Shown piece after piece: positions 1 to 5,356 of a DNA stretch of 9,559 nucleotides. Position 1 is the stretch's first letter. The number at the start of each line of letters is the position of its first letter. The notes below the pieces were generated by a model. The model was not told where the DNA came from. It searched no databases and worked only from the letters and a program-made list of their open reading frames with translations. The translations under genes were made by a program, and so were the position numbers. The stretch is from Methanosarcinales archaeon (lineage in GTDB: Archaea > Halobacteriota > Methanosarcinia > Methanosarcinales > Methanocomedenaceae), in NCBI GenBank assembly GCA_013330355.1, contig DUIM01000018.1, forward strand, positions 1 to 9,559, in the 5' to 3' direction.

Positions 1-63
1 GAGCTTTCGGATAAAATCTCGTCAGCTTACATTGCTGATGCCACAAAAAGAAAATTAGAATAA
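1..63 (+). CDS. C-terminal end of an unidentified protein (partial)
   Basis: Frame 1 is open from the left edge for 20 codons and closes with TAA at 61-63. The tail is hydrophilic and ends in a basic stretch (ATKRKLE). A second frame (starting at base 2) is also open for most of this stretch, stopping at TAG 56-58, so the reading is not certain. The tail is too short to assign a family. The gap to the next start is 62 bases and AT-rich, so the next gene may have its own promoter. Confidence 0.4.
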   Translation, partial: ELSDKISSAYIADATKRKLE

Positions 64-125
64 TATTTCTGTAACTAAATGTTAAAATCAATTAACTTAA
101 TACGCATTAGAAATTCCAGATTAAT

Positions 126-1091
126 ATGTTCATAGGGATTGACCACGGTACCACATCCATGCGGTTCGCATCATCGGGTGGCAAAGTATTCAGCATCCTG
201 AGACAAGATGCTGCAGCAATGCCAGGCGATGAACTGCTGCACTGTATCCTGCAGGGCCTGGAAGTGTCAAAGAACGATATCAAGATGATGGCAGTCACAT
301 ATTCCATGGGTGATGGCATAGACCGCATCACACCCATTGACCGGGTGCCTGGCCGGGGTATTACAAGCCGTGACGGTGCAGGGCTTCATGTAGGCGGGGG
401 AACCCATGTCTATGATACCATAAAGGATTCAGGCATACCTGCCGTTGTGATTCCCGGGCTTCACAGAGGCAACACACCGGATGCCAGGTTCAATATATTT
501 TCCCACGGGGCCAGTCCCGAAAAGCTGGGTATTACCTACCATGCCCATAAAATGGGATATGATAATTTCATTGTCTCTGATATCAGTTCTAACACGGTAA
601 CACTGGCAGCAGCAGATGGACGGCTATTAGGTGCTATCGATGCCTGCATCTTCGCACCCGGAATACACCATGGACCACTGGACCTTGCAGCCATCAGGGA
701 CGTGGATGCCGGCCTGTATACTGCCAATGAAGCCTTCACCCGGGCTGGTGTGACCGGGATGAGCGGACACTCAGGCATTGATGAACTTTTGGACGATTTC
801 AACAACAGTGATAAAAAAGCTATCCTGGCAGTTGATACTCTTGCACTGTTCGCTTCAATGGAGATCGTATCGATGACCCTTCCCTTGAAAGAAATGGGTG
901 TGTATAGGCCCGAAGTTTTCATCTCGGGTTCGGTCAGTGAGATACAATATATAAAAGAGAAAATCGAGGATCATATCGGAGACAGGGTTCAGTCCCTTGG
1001 CATGTGGAGTGCTGCAAAAGGGTGTGCCTGCATTGCAGAAGATGTGTTTAATGGAGCAAGACATATACTTGGGATAGGCGTAGATGCCTGA
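126..1091 (+). CDS. Methanogenesis marker protein 12
   Basis: This 321-aa protein matches in length and opening sequence the methanogenesis marker 12 family, which is found almost only in methanogens and their methane-oxidising relatives. Its biochemical function is not established. The N-terminus (residues 2-13, IGIDHGTTSMRFA) is a phosphate-1-like loop of the acetate/sugar kinase-Hsp70-actin fold, so an ATP-binding kinase-like role is plausible. Other visible segments are a Gly-rich stretch (about 83-92, DGAGLHVGGG), a second Gly/Ser element (about 265-271, FISGSVSE) that resembles the adenosine-binding motif of such folds, and a C-terminal CAC pair (C300, C302). No ribosome binding site precedes the ATG at 126, and the upstream sequence is AT-rich, so a leaderless transcript is possible. 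It lies 57 bases upstream of pyrB on the same strand. The family call is confident; the reaction is unknown. Confidence 0.88.
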   Translation: MFIGIDHGTTSMRFASSGGKVFSILRQDAAAMPGDELLHCILQGLEVSKNDIKMMAVTYSMGDGIDRITPIDRVPGRGITSRDGAGLHVGGGTHVYDTIKDSGIPAVVIPGLHRGNTPDARFNIFSHGASPEKLGITYHAHKMGYDNFIVSDISSNTVTLAAADGRLLGAIDACIFAPGIHHGPLDLAAIRDVDAGLYTANEAFTRAGVTGMSGHSGIDELLDDFNNSDKKAILAVDTLALFASMEIVSMTLPLKEMGVYRPEVFISGSVSEIQYIKEKIEDHIGDRVQSLGMWSAAKGCACIAEDVFNGARHILGIGVDA

Positions 1092-1117
1092 TGAGGGGCA
1101 TGCTTCACTTCAATAAG

Positions 1118-1124
1118 TTTAAAT
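1118..1124 (+). promoter_or_regulatory. Candidate TATA box for pyrB
   Basis: TTTAAAT lies 25-31 bases before the pyrB ATG, exactly the distance expected between an archaeal TATA box and its transcription start. No Shine-Dalgarno-like sequence lies between it and the ATG, so a leaderless or nearly leaderless pyrB mRNA is inferred. Confidence 0.45.
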
Positions 1125-1148
1125 CAGGCCATCTCCATATTACTTCCG

Positions 1149-2072
1149 ATGAGGTTTGAGCGCCGCCATATAATCTCAATGAAGGATTTTACCAGGGAGG
1201 AGATTGATTATATCCTGGACCGGGCCGCTAAACTTGAACCGTTGGCAAGGGGCGGCAGGTCTGACCTTCTGGCCGGTAAGATACTTGCACTGTTATTCTA
1301 CGAACCAAGTACCAGGACCAGGATGTCCTTTGAGACCGCCATGTACAGGCTTGGCGGGAATGTCCTGAACCTAGGCTCCAAAGAGGCCACCAGTATTGTA
1401 AAAGGTGAAACACTTGCAGATATGATCCGGGTGGTAAGTACTTATTCCGATGCCATAGTACAGCGGCATCCAAGTGAAGGTTCGGCGTTAATGGCTGCCG
1501 AATTCTCATTAGTTCCAATTATAAACGGCGGCGACGGTGCCGGGCATCATCCTACGCAAACACTGCTGGACTTGTACACGATCAGAAAGGAAAGCCATCT
1601 TGACAACCTCGATATTGCGATCGTAGGGGACCTGAAATATGGTCGAACTGTCCATTCCCTGACTTATGCACTGTCATTATACGGTGCAAACATCACTCTT
1701 GTCTCACCACCACAGTTAAAGGTGCCTGACCAGATCAAAGCTGACCTGAAGGCCAGGGGTGCCCGGGTCCGTGAGACAGAGAACCTTGAAGAGATATTGG
1801 ACAGTATTGATGTGCTGTACATGACCCGCATCCAGAAAGAACGCTTTCCCGATCCCACTGAATATAAAAAGGTGGCAGGTGCCTACAAAATCACGACCGA
1901 ATATCTTAGGAACGTGAGGGATAGTATGATAATAATGCATCCGCTCCCAAGACTCTATGAGATTGATAGTTCAGTGGATACCTCTTCACATGCCCGTTAT
2001 TTTGAGCAATCTTTCTATGGCGTACCCATCAGGATGGCACTGCTTACCATTGTAATGGGGGTAGAGGTATGA
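1149..2072 (+). CDS. pyrB: Aspartate carbamoyltransferase, catalytic subunit
   Basis: PyrB joins carbamoyl phosphate and L-aspartate to give carbamoyl-aspartate, the committed step of pyrimidine synthesis in the cytoplasm. It works as trimers that assemble with PyrI. The 307-aa length is normal for the family. The carbamoyl-phosphate loop S54-T-R-T-R58 is present (YEPSTRTR). So are the 80s-loop S82/K85 (TSIVKGE), R106 (QRHP), H134 and Q137 (HHPTQTLLD), R166 (GRTVHS), R227/Q229 (TRIQKERF) and the 264-268 HPLPR turn. All catalytic positions look intact. The ATG at 1149 is chosen because the family typically opens with about ten residues before the KDFTREEID helix. There is no clear ribosome binding site, and a TATA-like TTTAAAT lies 25 bases upstream. 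The stop overlaps the pyrI start (ATGA), so the two subunits are translationally coupled. Confidence 0.97.
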   Translation: MRFERRHIISMKDFTREEIDYILDRAAKLEPLARGGRSDLLAGKILALLFYEPSTRTRMSFETAMYRLGGNVLNLGSKEATSIVKGETLADMIRVVSTYSDAIVQRHPSEGSALMAAEFSLVPIINGGDGAGHHPTQTLLDLYTIRKESHLDNLDIAIVGDLKYGRTVHSLTYALSLYGANITLVSPPQLKVPDQIKADLKARGARVRETENLEEILDSIDVLYMTRIQKERFPDPTEYKKVAGAYKITTEYLRNVRDSMIIMHPLPRLYEIDSSVDTSSHARYFEQSFYGVPIRMALLTIVMGVEV

Positions 2073-2533
2073 GTGCTGAAAAAGAATTGAGGGTGCGACC
2101 CATTCATAACGGTACTGTTATCGATCGCATATTGGCAGGACAGGCCATGAACGTACTTAAGATACTGGGGGTAAAAGGTGCATACAGTGACGTCGTAACC
2201 ATGGCTATGAATGTTCCCAGCAAGGCACTTGGACAGAAGGATATAGTTAAGATCGAGAACAGGGAACTGGAAGAAAAAGAATTGGACAAGATATCCTTGA
2301 TTTCTCCCGGGGCTACTATCAATATTATCAGGGATTTCGAAGTGGCAGATAAATACCAGGTAGAACTGCCGGAAATAGTGGAAAGTATGGTGAAGTGTAT
2401 CAATCCCAATTGTATTTCAAACACAAAGGAACCTGTTACTTCAAAGTTCGAAGTGAAAAAAGACCCTGTACAATTGAGATGCATTTATTGTGAGAATATT
2501 ATTATGGAAAACATAGCCGAGCATTTGCTATGA
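2069..2533 (+). CDS. pyrI: Aspartate carbamoyltransferase, regulatory subunit
   Basis: PyrI carries the allosteric nucleotide site of the ATCase holoenzyme and binds CTP or ATP to tune PyrB. The 154-aa length matches the family. The N-terminal allosteric domain (about 6-100) has the typical RPIHNGTVIDRI opening and the later KIENREL segment. The C-terminal zinc domain has its four ligands at C110, C115, C138 and C141, spaced C-x4-C and C-x2-C as in the E. coli protein. This domain contacts PyrB. The start ATG at 2069 overlaps the pyrB stop by four bases, and a GGGGGTAGAGG stretch in the pyrB end (2057-2067) can serve as ribosome binding site. CTP, the product of the pyrG gene in this same window, is the expected feedback ligand; that link is family knowledge. 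Confidence 0.97.
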   Translation: MSAEKELRVRPIHNGTVIDRILAGQAMNVLKILGVKGAYSDVVTMAMNVPSKALGQKDIVKIENRELEEKELDKISLISPGATINIIRDFEVADKYQVELPEIVESMVKCINPNCISNTKEPVTSKFEVKKDPVQLRCIYCENIIMENIAEHLL

Positions 2534-2534
2534 A

Positions 2535-2540
2535 GAGGTG
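2535..2540 (+). promoter_or_regulatory. Ribosome binding site selecting a TTG start
   Basis: GAGGTG matches the archaeal anti-Shine-Dalgarno core and lies 5 bases before TTG 2546. The nearby GTG at 2541 is in another frame and has no spacing, so TTG is the start. Confidence 0.6.
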
Positions 2541-2545
2541 GTGAA

Positions 2546-2911
2546 TTGGCCAAGATCAATCGTGTCCTGTTGCTTTTGAAAAATATGGTCTATGAGAGCA
2601 CCAGTCCCCAGGAAACCGTTAGGTTCGCAAAATACTATCGAAAAAAAGGGCTTGATGTGGTGGTGGTATTGTGGGGGCCCATGGGTGTGTTGCTGGGCAA
2701 GAAGGATAAGTACGGGGCCCAGGCATATGATAAAAAAGTCAATGAATGCATAGATATGGGAGTCAGGTTTAAATGTTGTGACCTGGCATGTTCAATGATG
2801 GGGATATGCAATTATGATTTAATAGAGGGGATCGAAATTGTGGAGTCATATGAAGTGGCTGAAATGTTCCTGCAATATCAAACGGATGGCCAGCTTATAA
2901 TAAGTTTATAG
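2546..2911 (+). CDS. DsrE/DsrF-like family protein, possible sulfur carrier
   Basis: This 121-aa protein has the alternating beta/alpha pattern of the DsrE fold: an opening strand (RVLLLLKNMVYE), an amphipathic helix (about 20-33), a hydrophobic strand VVVVLWG (38-44), and the segment GVRFKCCDLACSMMGI (72-87). That segment sits where DsrE-type proteins carry their reactive cysteine. Cysteines are C68, C77, C78, C82 and C88. Family members bind or relay sulfane sulfur, but many archaeal ones have no known partner, so the role here is open. The start is TTG at 2546, supported by GAGGTG at 2535-2540 with 5 bases between. It follows pyrI by 12 bases, so it is probably co-transcribed with pyrBI, although no pyrimidine role is known for the family. 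The gene ends next to a short T5 tract. Confidence 0.72.
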   Translation: MAKINRVLLLLKNMVYESTSPQETVRFAKYYRKKGLDVVVVLWGPMGVLLGKKDKYGAQAYDKKVNECIDMGVRFKCCDLACSMMGICNYDLIEGIEIVESYEVAEMFLQYQTDGQLIISL

Positions 2912-2916
2912 TTTTT
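2912..2916 (+). terminator. Weak poly-T terminator after the pyrBI-DsrE unit
   Basis: TTTTT directly follows the DsrE-like stop codon and is followed by AT-rich sequence. Archaeal transcription can end at T tracts without a hairpin. Five T residues is a minimal signal. Confidence 0.3.
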
Positions 2917-2965
2917 CAGATAGTTCACGTAAATATAATTTTAAAATGTGTGTGCGGAAACATTA

Positions 2966-3085
2966 ATGGTTAATAAAATACAATGTAAAACTCATATCGG
3001 ACTGGCATATCTGTTGTCAGGAAAATGCCCACTTTGTTTGCATTTTCTAAGTCTGCAGGAATGTATATGCATTCCTATATATTGA
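2966..3085 (+). CDS. Possible Cys-rich micro-ORF (39 aa)
   Basis: An ATG-to-TGA frame of 39 codons lies in the gap between the DsrE-like gene and the CBS regulator. The product would hold five cysteines (C7, C21, C24, C33, C35), including a zinc-knuckle-like GKCPLC and a CIC pair. Small CxxC proteins are common in Methanosarcinales-type genomes. Against it: there is only a weak upstream GGAAA, the region is AT-rich, and the ORF overlaps a palindrome. It could simply be chance. If it is not coding, the 282-base gap 2912-3193 holds only regulatory sequence. Confidence 0.2.
   Translation: MVNKIQCKTHIGLAYLLSGKCPLCLHFLSLQECICIPIY
3057..3076. repeat. Inverted repeat, possible operator
   Basis: AGGAATG (3057-3063) and CATTCCT (3070-3076) form a perfect 7-bp palindrome with a 6-base spacer. 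It lies about 120 bases before the CBS-HTH regulator start, in a gene gap. Such a dyad is the kind of site a dimeric winged-helix protein binds. A hairpin role in the transcript is an alternative. Confidence 0.4.
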
Positions 3086-3148
3086 AAAAAATTGAAAAGA
3101 TATATCTGATGCATGAGTTTAAGTAAAATAAATATCATGTATATTTAG

Positions 3149-3157
3149 TATATATAA
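3149..3157 (+). promoter_or_regulatory. Candidate TATA box for the CBS-HTH gene
   Basis: TATATATAA lies 37-45 bases before the ATG at 3194. Transcription would begin near 3177-3182, leaving a short leader. The surrounding sequence is so AT-rich that other placements (for example TTTATAAT at 3168-3175) are possible. Confidence 0.4.
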
Positions 3158-3181
3158 TTATTAGTTATTTATAATTATTAG
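3154..3181. repeat. 11-bp direct repeat at the regulator promoter
   Basis: ATAATTATTAG occurs at 3154-3164 and again, identical, at 3171-3181, a 17-base period. The second copy runs into the GGAG ribosome binding site. It may be an operator for autoregulation by the HTH protein that follows. Low complexity is a caveat. Confidence 0.4.
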
Positions 3182-3193
3182 GAGCATGTTAAC

Positions 3194-4069
3194 ATGGAAC
3201 TTACACCAATTCAAAAGGAAATTTTAACTGCTTTAATAAATCTTTTTCGCAAGCAAAAAACAGCTGTCAAAGGGGAAAATATAGCCGAAATAATCAACCG
3301 TAATCCGGGCACGGTCAGGAACCAGATGCAATCGCTAAAGGCATTGGGGCTTGTAGAAGGTGTACCCGGCCCGAAAGGTGGTTATAAAGTTACAGGTGCT
3401 ACCTACCAGGCGTTAAGTATTGTTGAAATGGATAAAGAGGTAGTGGTTCCTATATATAAAAACCAGCAGTATCTGGAGAATTTAACTGCTGCTGAGATTA
3501 GTTTTACCACTGTACGCCATCCTGATACCTGTAACGGTATTATCCGGATACTCGGTGATATCCATGATTTCGATTCCGGTGATACCATACAGGTAGGCCC
3601 CACTCCTGTTAATAAACTTGTTATACGAGGGAAAGTGGTAGGACGGGATGATTCATCCAATGCGCTGCTGTTTTCAATCACAGAGATGGTTTCGCTGCCT
3701 AAAAGTCCTATTAAGGATTTCGTACCTGATAAGACCATAATCGTTCCTGCCAATTCCACGATACAGGAGGCAGCAAGGATATTCACCAGGAATGATATTC
3801 ACGGTGCGCCGGTGGAAGATAAAGGCAATATTGTGGGTATAATTACATATTCCGATATTGGCAGGACACTTGCCAGTGGAAAAATGAATCTAAAGGTCAG
3901 GGAGATCATGACCCGGGAGATTATTTCAGTGGAAGGCGACACACCGCTCTATGATGTTGTCAAGGTCTTTGATGAAAATAAGGTCGGAAGAATCATGGTC
4001 ACCGACGGCGGCAAACATATGGGGATCATCAGTAAGACTGATGTACTCCATGAGATGATCCTTCATTAG
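3194..4069 (+). CDS. Predicted transcriptional regulator with N-terminal winged helix and C-terminal CBS pair
   Basis: This 291-aa protein is of the archaeal HTH-CBS type (COG2524-like). Residues 1-75 form a winged helix: two opening helices, a recognition helix near 38-51 (NPGTVRNQMQSLKALG), and a wing at 58-66 (PGPKGGYKV). Residues about 80-165 are a beta-rich middle domain with no motif that I recognise. Residues about 175-225 (VPANSTIQEAARIF...GIITYSDI) and about 235-288 (REIMTREIISVEGDTPLYDVV...GIISKTDVL) are two CBS motifs, which together make one Bateman module. Such modules bind adenine nucleotides or related ligands and pass the signal to the DNA-binding part; the ligand and targets here are unknown. 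Start ATG 3194 has GGAG at 3181-3184, 9 bases upstream. The gene stands alone after a 282-base gap with a palindrome and a direct repeat, which suggests regulated and perhaps autoregulated expression. Confidence 0.88.
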   Translation: MELTPIQKEILTALINLFRKQKTAVKGENIAEIINRNPGTVRNQMQSLKALGLVEGVPGPKGGYKVTGATYQALSIVEMDKEVVVPIYKNQQYLENLTAAEISFTTVRHPDTCNGIIRILGDIHDFDSGDTIQVGPTPVNKLVIRGKVVGRDDSSNALLFSITEMVSLPKSPIKDFVPDKTIIVPANSTIQEAARIFTRNDIHGAPVEDKGNIVGIITYSDIGRTLASGKMNLKVREIMTREIISVEGDTPLYDVVKVFDENKVGRIMVTDGGKHMGIISKTDVLHEMILH

Positions 4070-4079
4070 ATTGACTGAT

Positions 4080-4355
4080 TCATTTTTTCCCGTACACTCT
4101 TATCCCGTCATGATCTATCCTTAATATCCTGTGATATGGAATTGATGTACCGCCCTTGGTCTCGAAAAAAGACCTGCCAATTGTTCGAAGGGATGACCCC
4201 CCTATTACTTTTGTGTCGCCGGGTGCGCCTCTGTGTATGTAGTATATGGTACAATGTTCGATATCCAATCCTTTCCATTTGATCTCGTTCAGGATGTCCC
4301 TGGGTCTTCTTGATTTTATTGTGTGCATGTCCTTCCAATCAAATATACTTCTCAC
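4080..4355 (-). CDS. MJ1316/DUF504 (UPF0248) family protein, predicted RNA-end recognition
   Basis: This is a small protein of 82 or 91 aa. It shows the family signature HRGAPGD (41-47 of the long form), then IGRSFFETKGG, then IPYHRILRI (72-80), preceded by the RDILNEIKW helix (19-27). The domain has been proposed from comparative genomics to recognise 2',3'-cyclic phosphate RNA ends in RNA repair or tRNA processing; direct biochemistry is not known to me. The length is normal for a stand-alone archaeal member. Two starts compete. GTG at 4355 has GGTGGA 11 bases upstream. ATG at 4328 has GGAAGG close upstream and gives the usual short lead before the IKW helix. I list the longer form but consider both equally likely. 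It converges with the CBS regulator (10-base gap) and diverges from the Trm112-like gene. Confidence 0.85.
   Translation of the reverse strand: MRSIFDWKDMHTIKSRRPRDILNEIKWKGLDIEHCTIYYIHRGAPGDTKVIGGSSLRTIGRSFFETKGGTSIPYHRILRIDHDGIRVYGKK
4083..4088 (+). terminator. Poly-T terminator after the CBS-HTH gene
   Basis: TTTTTT lies 14 bases after the regulator's stop. It sits inside the 3' end of the convergent DUF504 gene. A hairpinless T tract is a typical archaeal termination signal. Confidence 0.45.
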
Positions 4356-4386
4356 TGAATATAATTTCCACCAAATACACTTCTCA
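4347..4386. repeat. Imperfect direct repeat in the divergent DUF504/Trm112 promoter region
   Basis: ACTTCTCA occurs at 4347-4354 and 4379-4386 (32-base period). Each copy is followed by a close match (CTGAATA and ACGAATA), and a third GAATAC follows near 4405. These could be paired regulatory sites for the minus-strand gene. The first copy overlaps its GTG start, so chance or a decayed duplication is possible. Confidence 0.25.
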
Positions 4387-4476
4387 ACGAATACTCATCC
4401 CATCGAATACCGATAATTTGATGAATTACTATGTCGTAAATGTTGAACAATAAAAAAGTTTTCTGGATTGAATAAT

Positions 4477-4659
4477 ATGAAACATGAATTAATGGAAATC
4501 TTATGCTGTCCAATGTGCAAGGGTGATCTGGTCCTCACAGTGGATGAAAAGGACGATAAAGAGATAATCAAAGGATCTCTTTTCTGCGGGAAATGCAATG
4601 AACATTACCCAATCGAGGACGGCATTCCCAACATGCTACCTCCCGATCTAAGGGAATAA
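4477..4659 (+). CDS. Trm112-like zinc-binding protein (UPF0434/Trm112 family)
   Basis: This 60-aa protein follows the Trm112 pattern: MEILCCPMCKGDL at the start, a short linker, then LFCGKCNEHYPIEDGIPNMLP. C11 and C14 with C37 and C40 form the zinc site; C10 is an extra cysteine. In archaea and eukaryotes Trm112 is a small partner that activates several SAM-dependent methyltransferases acting on tRNA, rRNA and release factor. Bacterial members are less well understood. The start is taken as ATG 4477, which has GGAT 8 bases upstream. A TTG three codons earlier (4468) would put that element inside the gene. It is the first gene of a likely operon: the next start is 18 bases after its stop. No methyltransferase lies beside it in this window. 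Confidence 0.85.
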   Translation: MKHELMEILCCPMCKGDLVLTVDEKDDKEIIKGSLFCGKCNEHYPIEDGIPNMLPPDLRE

Positions 4660-4664
4660 CCACA

Positions 4665-4669
4665 GAGGT
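4665..4669 (+). promoter_or_regulatory. Ribosome binding site choosing GTG 4678
   Basis: GAGGT lies 8 bases before GTG 4678 but only 2 bases before TTG 4672. The spacing favours GTG as the real start of the membrane-protein gene. Confidence 0.6.
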
Positions 4670-4677
4670 ACTTGCCA

Positions 4678-5334
4678 GTGCAGCAGATACATATAAACCG
4701 GAACAGGATTAACTCGATCGAGTTCGATGATCCTAAGATCACTATACCGCTTGCTCCAGGGAATGAATGCAGCTTTGAACTGCCAATTATTAATTACGGT
4801 AGTCCTACCCACGTGTATCTGTCCGTTGGCGATACACTTAGAAAGAACGTCAGGTTCCTGTATGATAATATCTATGTTGCCAACCAGGAATTTGCACCTG
4901 TTGTGATCAAACTTCCTGATGATATCACCACATTAGAAGGTGAAATAAAAGTTACAACCGGATATGGGTCCCTCACAGAATCATTCAGTGTAATCATCGG
5001 TGAAATACCGGTAGCATCCAAACCCAGGTCAGTTATCGATGTTGATGACAGACTGGCCCACCCGAATTATGGGCGGGACCGGACATCATCCCAGAGGGAT
5101 TGGGATGTTGGTTCAGGTAAAAATCCGGATAAGAGCCGAAAGAAAGAGATGAAATTTAGTTTTCCGGAGAAGTTTATCCTGCCTTTGCTTATGATACTGA
5201 TTTTGGAGGTTATTCTGCTGGTCACATTTACCTTTAACTTGATAGATGTGATGTATGGAGCACTGGCAGTTTCCATTTTAATAATAATACTTATGGTATA
5301 TGCTGTAATGCATTTGCTGGCAAAAAATAATTGA
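4678..5334 (+). CDS. Archaeal membrane protein with N-terminal beta domain and two C-terminal helices (DUF7524-like)
   Basis: This 218-aa protein has no N-terminal signal. Residues about 4-112 are rich in short beta strands and resemble an immunoglobulin-like or CARDB-like domain ([18 protein letters not shown], then [19 protein letters not shown]). A polar, charged linker (about 113-160) follows, and then two hydrophobic helices near 166-188 and 192-214. The basic patch KSRKKEMKF just before the first helix predicts, by the positive-inside rule, that the beta domain is cytoplasmic and the helices form a hairpin. The build recalls the haloarchaeal DUF7524 family; that match is from memory and tentative. 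The GTG 4678 start is preferred over TTG 4672 because of ribosome-binding-site spacing. It lies between the Trm112-like gene (18 bases) and pyrG (22 bases), so it is co-transcribed with both. Function is unknown. Confidence 0.75.
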   Translation: MQQIHINRNRINSIEFDDPKITIPLAPGNECSFELPIINYGSPTHVYLSVGDTLRKNVRFLYDNIYVANQEFAPVVIKLPDDITTLEGEIKVTTGYGSLTESFSVIIGEIPVASKPRSVIDVDDRLAHPNYGRDRTSSQRDWDVGSGKNPDKSRKKEMKFSFPEKFILPLLMILILEVILLVTFTFNLIDVMYGALAVSILIIILMVYAVMHLLAKNN

Positions 5335-5356
5335 AAAATATGAGGTATTAAAGAAC

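Noticed and set aside
536..922. 128-codon minus-strand frame opposite marker protein 12
   Set aside because: It lies wholly inside a well-recognised gene on the other strand and its product shows no family features.
2104..2484. 126-codon minus-strand frame opposite pyrI
   Set aside because: It is a shadow of pyrI, whose zinc cysteines and motifs are unmistakable.
3131..3181. AT-rich TATATA stretch as a replication origin or CRISPR-like leader
   Set aside because: No origin-recognition-box repeats, no Cdc6/Orc gene and no spaced repeat array; it reads as a promoter region.
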